This document shows positions 49,501-61,500 of a stretch of DNA of 64,000 nucleotides, one piece after another. The DNA is from Dirofilaria immitis. Lineage: Eukaryota; Nematoda; Chromadorea; Rhabditida; Onchocercidae. A program made the position numbers and the translations under genes. Numbering within the stretch: the first letter of the stretch is position 1; each line of letters opens with the position of its first letter. The DNA lies in contig JAKNDB010000088.1 of NCBI GenBank assembly GCA_024305405.1, positions 1,134,001 to 1,198,000 of the forward strand. Direction: 5' to 3'. Below the pieces are notes generated by a model, which did not search any database, was not told the DNA's origin, and worked only from the letters and a program-made list of their open reading frames with translations.

Positions 49501-52318
49501 ATGATAATAAGATCGATAAAGGCGTTAATTACAGTATTATTAGTAATTAATTTAGAAATGATAATATTTGGAGGAAATTTTTTTGAAGAAAAATTAAACA
49601 ACGTAATCTTTTCAAATAATAAATTTCAAACGGATTTCTTTTTTTTTTAATTTAAATTATCAATTTATTTTTGTATTCTTAAAACTTTGTTTAAAAAAGA
49701 AAATTAATATCTTTAGATAAGATTATTTCATCTATCAAATAAAAGTTTACAAGCTCGAGAAAAATTTACAGAATTCAAGATTCTTCAATTCAAGATTATT
49801 TTCAATTATTTTGAATCATTCAACAATTTGTCTTATATGATTTTAGTTTCATTCAGTTATAATAAACAAAAAAAAATTAATCTTTTTCAAGTTTTATAGA
49901 AACAAATATTATTTCCCAAGATGCTTTAATATTTTATCGATCAAATTTAATGAATTAAAAATTCTGATATTTAAGCAATAGAAATAAGGAAAATAGAATT
50001 GAATGATAAAATTGATAATCAAAATTCTTCATTTTGAAATTTTCAAAAATGAATATTTTAGAATAAAATTTTTATAGAAAAAATTTTAGATCAGAATTTC
50101 AACCAATCATTGGCTAATTTTCTTTTTTTTGTTTATTGATCTATCAAAATATAATAATTGATTATAATTAAAAATCATATTATCACATAATTCTTTTTTT
50201 TTCAGATATCACTGATAAAAATGTCAAGAAGCAGTGATAAATTGTACCAATCATTGGGATATGATTCCATTTATACCACCTGTTGGATTATGCGAAGAGT
50301 AAATTATTCATTTTTTTTCGATTTTTTATTATTTTTTTAAATTTTTGTCAAATAATTTATTATTTACAAAAAGTTCAAAGGTTAAAAGTTAAAAGTTGGA
50401 AAAGTTTTATAATAAATCGATAAAATTTTACAATATATATTAAATGATAAGTGATATGTAACGCTAGATATATATCATAGAAGATTATAATTTAAATGAT
50501 ATTATTTGACAAAAATTTTATATTGGAATAAAATATCATTAATTTAATAGCAATAGAAATTTAGAATGGAATAAATTTTTTTTTTAAATTAGATTATTGA
50601 ATAAATTAAAAGATTTCAATTATTACAATTTAAGAGTTATCATTGAAATCTTGCTGATTAAATTTAAACAAAAGAAGAAATAGTTTTTGTTTTTAAAATA
50701 CAATTACTGAAAATATCAAATTCATAGAATTTTGATATTTTCAATAAAATTCAAATATTTTTATTTTTGATAAAACTTATAATAAATTTAAATGAAAAAA
50801 GGAAATATTTTTGTTTAATATAATTGCTAAGCTTATCAAAATTTTGAATATTCTTAAAAATTATCAAATTTGCATTGATATTTTATAATATTAATAAATT
50901 CAAATAACTTTTATTTTGATAAAAAAATTAATTTTCTGAATTGATAATTATCTTATTATTTTTATATCTTAGTATTACCATTTGATGAATAAAAGCTTAT
51001 CAATTATCATTTCTTTCTTCCTTCTAGCTTTTTTTAAAGTATATTTATTGATGAATAATATCCGTATCATTTGTGGATAAAAACTTATCAGTTATGATTT
51101 TTTTTCCTTCTAGCTTTTTTTTTAAATTATATTTATTAATGAATGCTTGCCAAAGTTATGTTTTTAGTTTTTTTTTTAATTTACATAAAATGCATTTTAC
51201 AAAAAAAGCCATTTCTAAGAACATTAATTTTTTATCGAATAGTTAAAATTAAATTTTAAAAATAAAACTTTTTTTGATATTTTCAATCAATCGAATTTTA
51301 AAAATTTTATAATTTTACATTTGTTTATTTATTATTTTTTTAATTTGTATTTAAATTTCATAATCGATCAAAAATGAAAGCATATTCTAGCATTATATTT
51401 ACAAATGTATTACTATTATTCTACATTTTCATTTATAATTTAATAGTTGGTAAAGTTCTAAAATTTTAATTTAGATATTTTTCAATTGAATGTATGACCG
51501 AATTAGTAGTTTCATCAAAATGTATCGATGAACCAGGTTACGGTGAATTTCTGACACAAATTGCAATTGTAATTGGTACGTATTATATTCAAATATTTTA
51601 ATATGCTAAATTTTATCATTGAAAGTTTAACAAAAGATTACATTAAATTCGGAATACGATAGGTTACGGTATTACTAAAAGTTTTTACAGAAGACTGCGC
51701 TAAATCTGGAATGCGATGGACTGCGGTATTTTTGAGACGATTGATTAATCGATCGATTAAGCATATTTTATGTCATAAAATACAAAATCAATGCTATAAT
51801 ATTACTGGATGGAATCCTAAAAAGGCATATGCGAGTATGTTCAGTTTAATAATGAAAAATTAATAAAATTACAGTAGTAATGAAATTACAGTAATAGTTA
51901 GTAATGCAACTACAATATCCAACATATCTAAAAAATTGTTATCTGATTTAAGCAAACTAATTTGAAGACTATATTTTCATTTTCATCCAGTGATATCTAT
52001 CAATTCTCTGATTGAACTTATTAATCGATTAAAGATTCCACATTATACACATTGATTGCCAGTTACAATAATTGATGATCAAAAGTGATAAATTCTAGAA
52101 ATTAAAAATACTTGGAATTGATTTTTATGCAAATAAAATTTTAAGTTTTATTTGGTGCAAAATTTTTAATCTTTCAAGTTTGCTAATATTATTCGAGCTG
52201 TGCTTCAAGCAATAAAAATATTGAATAAAAATTTTACAGCTTAAATTTTCCGGCTTGTATAATGAGAACATATGGTGAAGAATATTGTCAAGAATTTGAA
52301 GATGATTTAGAGGCTAGT

Positions 52319-52357
<39 letters not shown>

Positions 52358-52726
52358 CTATTTCTTTTTCTTTTTTCAAATATTATCATTGTTTTGTTCA
52401 ATCAATAATTGCCATGCCATTGTTCAGTTCAATCAATAATTGCTATGTTTTATTATTAGAAGAATATTTTTTCGTTTTTCATATCTTTTTATTAAAAGTT
52501 AAAACTTTTTTAGTTAGCATATTATATGTGTTTATCAGGTGCAACAAATTGTGGCAATAAGAGAGCAGTGATTAGTGAATGTGAGAAGGAATATTTAGTT
52601 GAGATCAGGCGAATTATTGGAAGGATTGATGAAAAGCGTGGTTTAACAATTGATCATGATAAGAAAAAGGAACTTAAAGGAACCATTGAACTTTTAAAAC
52701 CTAATTCGTTCATTCAAAATCCCTAA
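49501..52726 (+). CDS. Secreted cysteine-rich protein, family not recognised
   Basis: Exons read as 49501-49602 (MIIRSIKALITVLLVINLEM, signal peptide), 50206-50298, 51475-51575, 51691-51834, 52240-52316 and 52518-52726. Exons 2-6 give a chain rich in spaced cysteines: KCQEAVINCTNHW, VGLCEEYFSIECMTELVVSS, KCIDEPGYG, EDCAKSGMRW, ILCHKIQNQCYNITGW, FPACIMRTYGEEYCQEF, YMCLSGATNCGNKRAVISEC. It ends in a charged helix (EKEYLVEIRRIIGRIDEK) and stop. About 240 residues. The Cys spacing is reminiscent of nematode DUF19/T20D4.11-type secreted domains, but I cannot confirm that. Joins 2-3, 3-4 and 5-6 are in phase. Joins 1-2 and 4-5 are off by one base, and exon 2 needs one more A at 50217-50221. These look like homopolymer errors, although a decaying gene is possible. 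Confidence 0.6.
51635..51730 (+). repeat. 39-bp exon-start duplicate lying in the preceding intron
   Basis: 51635-51673 and 51692-51730 align over 39 bases without gaps, 57 bases apart. The second copy is the start of exon 4 of the cysteine-rich gene; the first lies in the intron before it. By eye 28 of 39 positions match and all 11 differences are transitions. Confidence 0.75.
52319..52355. repeat. (AT)n microsatellite
   Basis: A run of about 17 AT units in the last intron of the cysteine-rich secreted protein gene. Confidence 0.9.
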
Positions 52727-54115
52727 ATTTATAATTGATTTTTTCTGATATATGTTTTAATTTACAATCTATTTATACAAGATGACATGCTTAATTTATC
52801 ATTAATTAATTGATAATGTACTAGCAATTTTACTGATTGCTTCATTTATCATATAATTTAATTTAACTAATTAAGCAAAAATACTGCTATAAATTAATTA
52901 ATTATAATGAAATTCCATTGTAAATTAATTTAATGTGAAAATTTTTGCTTAATAAAATATTATGGAATAATTTAAATAATTAAATATTTTAAAGAATAAA
53001 ATTTTATACATTTCCCTTTATGTATTTTAATTATTTTCTATTTTATTCATTTTTAAAAAAAAAACAAAAAAATAAAAATTATAATTTACTATATCTTTTG
53101 TAATTTCTAAAACTTTTTTTGTCTTTTGCTCAGAAATTTAAAGAAAAAAATAATTCAATTTAAATCGAAACAATTACAAATTATAATATATTCTATTCTT
53201 TCATCTCACCTTTTTTTTATTTTTTTGATAAAATTAGGAAAAAAAAGTAAATAAAATAAAAGTTAAATATGAAATTTTTTTGTTCTTTCCAAATTTCTTT
53301 TTTTTCCATTCTTAAATTTAATATTATTTTTTGATTTATTCCATTACATTTAATTTATGATATGATAAGAGAAAATTTTTGAATAGAAAAAAATATTAAA
53401 AAAACTATCTTTTGCATTTATTCATTCTTTTCTTATTCATTGTATTATATTTAAAATAAAAAAGAAAAAAGAAAAATCAAATTTGATTATATCAAACTTC
53501 CGACCAAAAATGAGTTATCAGTGATATTATTATTAATGTATTATATCATTTGATTATTAAATTATTTTTAAAAAAAATTTACCCATATTATATTTTAATT
53601 AGCATAATATTGGTAGTAATTTAAGATTTATATCGATCTACAGTGATCTACAGTAGTAAAAAATTTAAGATTTATACCAATATCTTCAGCAAAATGATGT
53701 GAATATTTTTATTTTGATAATTTATTGAACATATTATCACTAAATAAATCATATGTTATGAATAATTTATTCATATAGTGATACTGTAGATCACAGTATG
53801 CAACGACTTTTGTGTTATTCAGTGATTTATCTATAACAGATATAATGATATCATAAAATGAGTTTTATCGTATAAAGGATAATATCAGTATTTGTATAAA
53901 TGATAATAGTAATACGGTAGATGATGAAATAGCGTAATGTCAGAATAGACTATAATTTAATCAATAGCTATAATACTAAATTACGAATTTAATATCATCG
54001 AATTGCTTTATAAAACTTCGTTTGCTGCTACGGTAATAACAATATGAATAGATATAATAACAAATATTAAATTACGAAATAATTTATTTTATAATATCAT
54101 AACTGAAATATTTTT
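52727..54115. other. Intergenic, contains an inverted repeat
   Basis: No coding exon recognised. An inverted repeat with arms at 53640-53655 and 53782-53798 encloses about 125 bases. The region then runs directly into bacterial-like sequence at about 54116. Confidence 0.6.
53640..53798. repeat. ACAGTGATCTACAGTA inverted repeat
   Basis: Left arm ACAGTGATCTACAGTA (53640-53655) and right arm TACTGTAGATCACAGTA (53782-53798) are reverse complements at nearly every position. They could fold as a stem around a 125-base loop. It may be the remains of a small non-autonomous element. Confidence 0.55.
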
Positions 54116-54473
54116 AGTGTTATAGCTGCAATAAAAACTTTAGGTACATATTCTAACCAAAGGAAAGTTGCACTGATCGATGATATACTAGAACTTGGCA
54201 ATGAAAGTATAACATTTCATAAAAAAACTGCTTGATTCCATCATAGAACATAGTGTGGACAAAGTTTATACAGTTGGCAAATTTATGTTAGAACTAAATA
54301 GACTTTTACCAGGCAATATAAAAAGTATACATTTCAGTGAATTATCCCAACCTCCTTGCACCCCTCTAATTTCATACTCAATACCACATAATAAACGGAG
54401 CATGTAAAATACAACCTTAATTGAAAAGGCAAGAAAAATAGTTACTACATGTGTAGGAAAAAAGAGTACATAA
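54116..54473 (+). pseudogene. murF: Bacterial murF fragment, probably from Wolbachia
   Basis: The plus strand encodes SVIAAIKTLGTYSNQRKVAL, IDDILELGNESITFHK, then after a one-base shift at the A7 run (54221-54227) KLLDSIIEHSVDKVYTVGKF, MLELNRLLPGNIKSIHFSE. Further down, IEKARKIV fits poorly. This is the C-terminal domain of MurF, the UDP-MurNAc-tripeptide:D-Ala-D-Ala ligase of peptidoglycan precursor synthesis; the family's G-D/D-M/I-L-E-L-G and Y-T-V-G-K elements are visible. Animals have no murF. The ATP-binding N-terminal and central domains are absent, there are in-frame stops, and the sequence is embedded in nematode DNA beside another bacterial fragment in the opposite orientation. It is therefore a non-functional remnant. 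Wolbachia is the likely donor because filarial nuclear genomes often carry its DNA. Confidence 0.83.
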
Positions 54474-54579
54474 TACAAGAAAAAAGTTAAATAACAAATT
54501 CAAAGCCACCAAATCTAGATGAATTTATTTAAGTTTAACTCTACTACAAACTTTAAACAATAAGTTTAACTATTGATCA

Positions 54580-54840
54580 TTCATCTATAAGTAAGACTAT
54601 CAATTCTATTTCAGGATAATTTGTAGCTATAGAGTGAGCCATTTGCTTGAGTAATATCGTTTTTCCTGTACGAGGTGGAGCAACTATTAAAGCCCTTTGT
54701 TCTTTCCCAAGGGCGCAACTATATCAACAGCACGCATATTTATATCTTTTTATTATCTCCACCATATCTTTTCTCTGGGATAAATTTTATGTCATAATAG
54801 CGCTGTTAAATTTTCACGGCCTATATCGACGTTTGTTAAA
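54580..54840 (-). pseudogene. rho: Bacterial rho terminator-factor fragment
   Basis: The minus strand encodes [12 protein letters not shown] and, one base over, [20 protein letters not shown], then [20 protein letters not shown] and LIDE, where homology stops at a TGA (54577-54579). VAPPRTGKT is the Walker A loop of the hexameric transcription terminator Rho, and the flanking [14 protein letters not shown] and [11 protein letters not shown] are its family signature. A weaker upstream piece (ENLTALL, then KIYPREK) extends to about 54840. Animals have no Rho. The RNA-binding N-terminus and everything after Walker B are missing and there is an internal frameshift, so this is a relic. It lies about 100 bases from the murF relic and on the opposite strand, which suggests one rearranged insertion. 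Likely donor: Wolbachia. Confidence 0.87.
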
Positions 54841-55594
54841 TGGTGACTGAAGCAATCAATAAGTCCTCCAATGTTGTCTATGAGGCTTATATGTGACTGT
54901 TTTTTTATATGAGTGTTTCGGACTCTTAGTTTTGCGAGGCTCAGGGATTCTTAGGCCAGAAGTCGAGGAAATTGGGATTAGTGGTCTTGATATGAAGAGG
55001 GTCTAGGAAGGCCAACCGACTATACATCACATATCACTGTATTGATTGGCGGAAGTTAAACAATCAAATATAGATGTCAAGTCATATTCGTTCGATATAT
55101 TTGTTCCTTGAGATTGTTAATACTAGAACTTGTTTTATGTGTGATTTAGCTTATGTATGACTTATTATGATATAATGACTGATGTTATTAACATTTCCTG
55201 TATTTTTAGAAGAATCCTAGAAATTACTTATTGCTAAATTGAATATTCGTTCGTAGTTAATCGATATATGGAGGAGTTATCTGCAAAGTTACAAGAGCGC
55301 TGGTTTTTTTTCCATGCAAATGCTTGACAGTGTTGATAATTTGACATTATTTCCACTAGTTTGGGTTTGTGATGCAATCAGTAGTTTTAGTGATGATCCG
55401 TTTTCATTACATTACTTTCTGTAGTGATTTACAAGTTGCTTTGTACTTCTAATGTGATATAATTTTAGTACTGAAAAGTTCTCTTGAGGACTTGTATACT
55501 TCCTTATGCGAGTACCATATTTTCGAAGAAATTTTTCTTAAATCGTTCTCTCACATTCTGTTTTTTTTTTTTGTAGGCGTTTGATTTAAAGCTT
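54841..55594. other. Upstream region of the NOVA gene
   Basis: Less AT-rich than most intergenic DNA here, notably 54930-55080. No coding exon recognised, and no further bacterial match that I can see. It ends with a TTTTTTTTTTTTGTAG acceptor at 55561-55576 immediately before the NOVA exon that carries the start codon, so a spliced leader or upstream non-coding exon is likely. Confidence 0.5.
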
Positions 55595-58500
55595 ATGGCT
55601 AACGATATTGCAAGCGATACAATGGATGATAACAAAGATAATGGTAAAATTGAGATCATTTCCATGTCTTAAGTTCCAAATAGAAATAAAAGTAACTAAG
55701 TACTTAGAGTTTCATTTTTCATCAACTCCGAGTAATTATTTAATAATAATTTGAATTATGATTACCACAATGTGGACCAAGTCATATTCTGAGATTAGTG
55801 TTTTACGTAAGTTTTGTGAAATAATATGAATGAAGAATGTTATGTTGAAGTAACATCGAAAAAAGAAATAAAGTGACGGAGAGGGTTTTTCTCGTTCTCT
55901 GCAGAATTCATGGTTTTGGTTTTATTATCATTCTTCCCTTACCATCTTTGTGATTTTATTCCTTCTTTATCAGGGGAATGGGTTGAGCTTTGAAATTGGA
56001 CACGTTTTAGAGACATGATCATTATAGGGCAGCTTATCTCAGTCATTAAAATTTAAGTATGAATGTATAGTTCATATCTGCTTAAATGGCATAGGATTCA
56101 TTTCAGACTCTCTCTAGGTTTCCTTGTATTTTTAACAGTTGATTAGGCATCCAGCAAATAAACTAACATACTGAGGAGTATTACTTACGAAGGTCAGGCT
56201 AAACTTACTATCGTTGAATGAACAACATTTGATCAGATTTCAATGCAAAATTTTTCAAGAAAAATTTTTCTTAAAAAATTTTGCGAATTTTGATTTTTTG
56301 ATTCATGCAATTAAAGAAGGTAATCCGGCTACTATGCAAGGGACTATTTTGGCTGGACAAAAACGTGCTCGTGATGAACGTGGTGGGCCAGCAACGAAGA
56401 AAGCTCATGTTTCAGATACAGAGGGTAATTTTGCGAACTTTCTAAAGTGAATTTGAAAGTTTGTGAATTGTAAAATTGGCAAATGTTATGAAATAAAATA
56501 CATAGATTTCAGAAACCTACTTCTTGTGAGATACATTCCCTCTCCGTCTCAGCTTTTCTTTGGGAAAAAGGAAATAAATTTTGAGGATAATTAATTGTTT
56601 GGGATTTCGGTACAATGTGATTAACATTCGGCTATAAAAGAAAGACTAAGAGGATGATATAATGTAGCATATCTGATGTTAGTAGTTAAACTTTATACGA
56701 GAATGAAGTGGTAGGATTAGAAGTAAAGGACTGTGAATAGTCGAATTAAATCACATTTAAGACAACAAATGAATTAGCTCGACAGTTATAAATGAACAGA
56801 ATATAATATTATCTCCTATACTTTTTAGATTATTTCTGGAATTTTTGAAAAAATTTTATTAACTGTGATATTCAGATAGGTTTCCAACTGTTTGTTTTAT
56901 AGACAACATGGTGCAGGTGAAAGTGTTAATTCCCTCAGCAGCTGTTGGTGCTCTAATCGGTAAAGGTGGCGAAACAATGCGTAATTTAAAAAGCGAATCT
57001 GGTTGTCGTTTGCAAATGAGCAAAAATCAGGAAGTATATCCAGGTTTGTTTCTCTTTTTGTTATTTAGAATGATTATCTAGTAGTTTTTTATTTATCTGT
57101 TGTGTTTTTATATGATAACAGTGTATGAAGTATTATCTAGATCTAAAAAGCAAGCTCACTCATTGTCTGCTTAATATCATCTGAGTCGCACGAATCTAAT
57201 TTCGGTGGACTTTCCAGAAACGACTCATTATTTATCTACTTTCGGATAATTTGATCTTGTTTAAGCAGTATTTACATAAATTACATTGATATATGCTCCG
57301 TTTTTAAATATTTTGGAAATCTATTTATGAAATTACCATTTTGTTCATTTTACTCTTTAATAATTATATTTCCTGGTTATGAGCAAATTAACACTTAAAA
57401 TTATTAGGTACGAATGAACGAATTTGTCTAGTGAAAGGAAAAATCGCATCTGTTCTAAAAGTTTCTGATGTCATTTTGGAGAAAATTCGTGAAAAAGTTG
57501 ACAACAATACTCCATCAGATATTTTCGATCATAAAGGAATGGAACGTAAGAATGAGGTAAGCGAGAATTTCAGATATCAAAATAAGTTGGTATTGCTTTC
57601 TGTCTTATTTCGCTATATTCTAACAAAAAATTGTCCGGATTATCATCTTTCACAGATTATATTCGTTTTCAAATTTTAGTTAATTTCGAGAAATTCTAGT
57701 TCTCTTCGAATTCAATTTTCCACTATTTTTGGAATTTTAACGAGTTGTTCATCTCTTCATTTCCGAAAACATATTCATTCAAACAATTTTTTGCTTTTTT
57801 TTTTTAAATTCATAATCAATTTGTTGTAGGAAGTCAATCATCTTGCTCTCAGTATATTCTAGCAGTATAGAATTCCCAAGTTTCATTATCTTTTTATCCG
57901 TCTAATCATTTGGTTTACAGATTGTTCCAGAAAAGCTTACCTCTCGTGGTCAGAGTCTATTCTCTTTCACACAAATACCTTTCGGTCATGCTTATCTGAA
58001 GAGACGAATTCGGATCTTTTCTTAACCTCAAAATCTTTTTCCCTCAAAAATTTGTATACTTACTGACAGTTAGGTAGTAGACAAATTTGTTTTGCATGTT
58101 CCTGATGGGGCACGATCATTTTTGTATTGTCAGAGTGCGAGGAAGATGAATTTATTCACCCTTATTAGCTCATTTTTATTACTACGATTTATTCTAGATC
58201 ATTTAAACATACTTTTTTCTTGTCATAAAATATTTGAACATTCTGTGATTGACCGTGTAACCTCATCCGGACTATGCAAAACGCTACAGATGGTTGAAGA
58301 CCATGTTGCATAAAAAAGTCATCAAAAATTTAGATGAAACTTGTGGTGCCAAATACTTCGGCCGGAATGGTAATTGGTAAGAGTGGTGCACGGATCAAAG
58401 AAATTCGTGAGCAAACTGGGGCAAATATCCAGGTCTATCCTAAAGCTGGCAGCCAGGAGGCTAAAGTAAGCCAGGAACGGATTATCACGATAGCTGCTGA

Positions 58501-61500
58501 ACAGGATGAAATTCTCATGGATGCCCTTCAGCGTGTCTTGGAAAAAGTAGCTGCAGATCCACAGCATGCCATGGCGACAGCACCAGATCATAAGGATGAT
58601 AGTTTTGGTCCGGCTAGTGGTTTATTGCACGGAATAGGTGGTGGTGTCCAAGGCCAGACGATCCAGCCTTTTGATTTCAGCAGTCGTAGCCAGAATGCAC
58701 CCCAATTTGGTGGTGCTCCAACAGTCCAACAAAACCATTTTGGACAGATCAGTCATGCTGCTGCACAAGTTTGGCAGCCGAATCAGCAAAGAGCTTTAGG
58801 TGAGATTTGGTGGACTGATGATGATGATGATTCCCGAATAGTAAAGAGGGAGAGATTAGTAGGAAGTCAGGATGAGAAAGAAGTTATTGGTTTTCTGAAT
58901 ATGGATTTCAGGAAATCCTAAATTTCCGAAATGTTCTCAGATCATGTCTTCCTTTCTTTGTGAAGGTCTGATCTTTTTCTTCTGTTTTGAAGTGAATAAG
59001 AATTCCTGCTTTCTACTTCTCCTCCTCCTCTTTGCTATTACCCATACTATTGAGCAAATAATGTGAAGGAAAAAATTATCTTTCTGTTATCGTCATTGAT
59101 CTTTTTCTCAAAACGTGTTTAAATAAACCATCATTTTTTCCTACATTGTAAATTGTGCCCATTTTGTGTCCGGGCAGTTCTGATCGCAATCGTCAAACAG
59201 TCTCAGGTTTGCCTCTTCTTAATCAAGCTCCGGCCTTTTTAAGCGATAAATTCGATTTTTTCTTAAATTATGCACGTTTTTTCTGACCAGTAGTTACCTA
59301 ATTCTATTTATTTTTATCAGTAGATATATTCAATAAGAATTACAATGATAGATTTTAACGCATGAAAAATGTTTTTATTATTATTTGAAACATTATAGTT
59401 TACTAGTTTTACAATAAATGCTTGCGAAATCATTGTGAAGCAATATTATTGCTGATGTCCGATGATATTTCGAACATATTTAGCCTACATTATTTATCTA
59501 TCTTAACAAGTATAGTTGGAATTTTTCGACGCGCAGTGCATGCGCTTTTGATTTATTCTACAAATTTTTCTTCAGCTAAGTTTGATATGCAGAACTAAAC
59601 TGCAGACATTCTTGCTACTGAAATTTTAGAGGGCAGGTTCATTTGTAGTATTTTCGAGATATTAATAGAATTCATTTAATTTATTTGTAGAGTAATTCAG
59701 ATGTGATATTCTTGCAAATAACGGTCATTTTTCATTTGCACGGGTTTTTTTCAAGGAGGGCTATAGTTCATCTTAGTCGAGGTGGCTTCAAGCCACCATT
59801 TTAGACTATTCTGTTTACCATAAAAATCTGCTCTTATACCACCACTATCAAAATATGCTGCACGTCTACCTTCTTCTTAGTGATGGTATCATCATGCGAA
59901 TGCTTCCATACATTCACATTGTTTTCATTCGCTCTCATACCATAACGTGCAGAGAAATAATTCGCAAAAATTTTTAACTTGCAAACAGTGGTACCAATTG
60001 AAAGCGAATAGGAACAAAATTTAAATTTTTTATACACATTTTTATTAGTTGAATATGAACCTTTTTTCATTTAGAAGCAACATATGCAGCACCGGCAAAG
60101 GATTTATATCAGCAAAACAATATGGCCGGTTTCAAATTCAATCCTATGCAAGGCTTAGGAAATAATGAGGTATATGTTATCGAATTTAATTTTGTCTGCT
60201 ATGCTAAATTTTTTTCTTGTTTTTTAATCCTTTTTTTTGTATTGATTTTAATGGTTCGATATGGCCTGTATAAAATGCAAAATAGAAAAAATTAAATATA
60301 TTACATAACTTGCCTTTCGGCAAAAATTATGTTCTGAAACGTCCTTGGATTATCCTAGTGCTTGATTCACTTCAAAATTTTTTGAAAAGCATCTTATTTC
60401 TTATTTTTCAGTTACTAGCATTTTTGGACAGCTTACAATCAACTTTGCGCACGTCTGGCTTCAATGAGACAAGTGTTGCAGAAGTTATGCAAGCTATGCA
60501 GGTAAATCTTGCATACAGATGATATCAGTGTTTTTCGGAAAGAATTCTTGAATCTTTTTTATACTTCTTATTAAAAATTTTTATCATATTATTCATTCGA
60601 AATCATTCTTCATTAAGTCAATTGCTTTACCCAATATTTCAGCTTTTTTCTTTGTTTCAATAGTACTGTTTCTGCTAAATCTGACTTGCGGTAATATTCG
60701 TTTCGTTTGCCAGATTACAAATGTTCCAGATTTTGGCAAAATATAATATCATGGGTTTGGGCCTCGGACTTGGTGTTGCCGCAATGGCACAAATGCGGAC
60801 AAACGAAACACCTTCTTTGACTTCCTCTCAAAGTTTGTCACAGCCGCAACGATTCGAGACCACTAACTTGTCAGGTACGACTGCCACGGTTGATAATACT
60901 GATCGACGATTCACTGGTGGAACAGGGGAGGAAGCGGTACAGCAGGGGAACAGCAGGAGCAGCAGCAGGCGGAGGACAAAACGATATAAACAAAGTACAA
61001 TCATTCTTTTATCGATAAATTAGTGACCAGTGGTTTTTTCTTGAAAGCTTGTAAGTCTACCAGTTTGAGATTTGTATCTTTCGTTTTCGTCACTTCATGG
61101 ACTCTTTTGCGAAAATTTTAATTTTCAACTTATTGGACTGGATTTTCTGGACTTTTCTATAGTAAAAATTTATTCACGAATTTGAGTATAGCTTCCTGTG
61201 CTTCATCAAATTCTTGATTTCAAATGAAATGATTTTTAGTGAATTTTAACTGAATTTTTATTTCGTTCTAAATTATCTCCAATTAAAATTTTTCTATACG
61301 TCAATCATGGATGCATGACAATTTTTTTGTTACTGAATGGAGGAGAATTGGAATGGGCGATGTGGCATACTTTCCGGTGTCATACTTTATTCATTTTTGC
61401 TTTCAATGTGCATTTGGCAAGTAAATTCGATCATTTCCAGCAGCTTATAAAAATCTCGTGTAGAATCCTCGCTGCGATTAATTTTATTACTTGGATTTTA

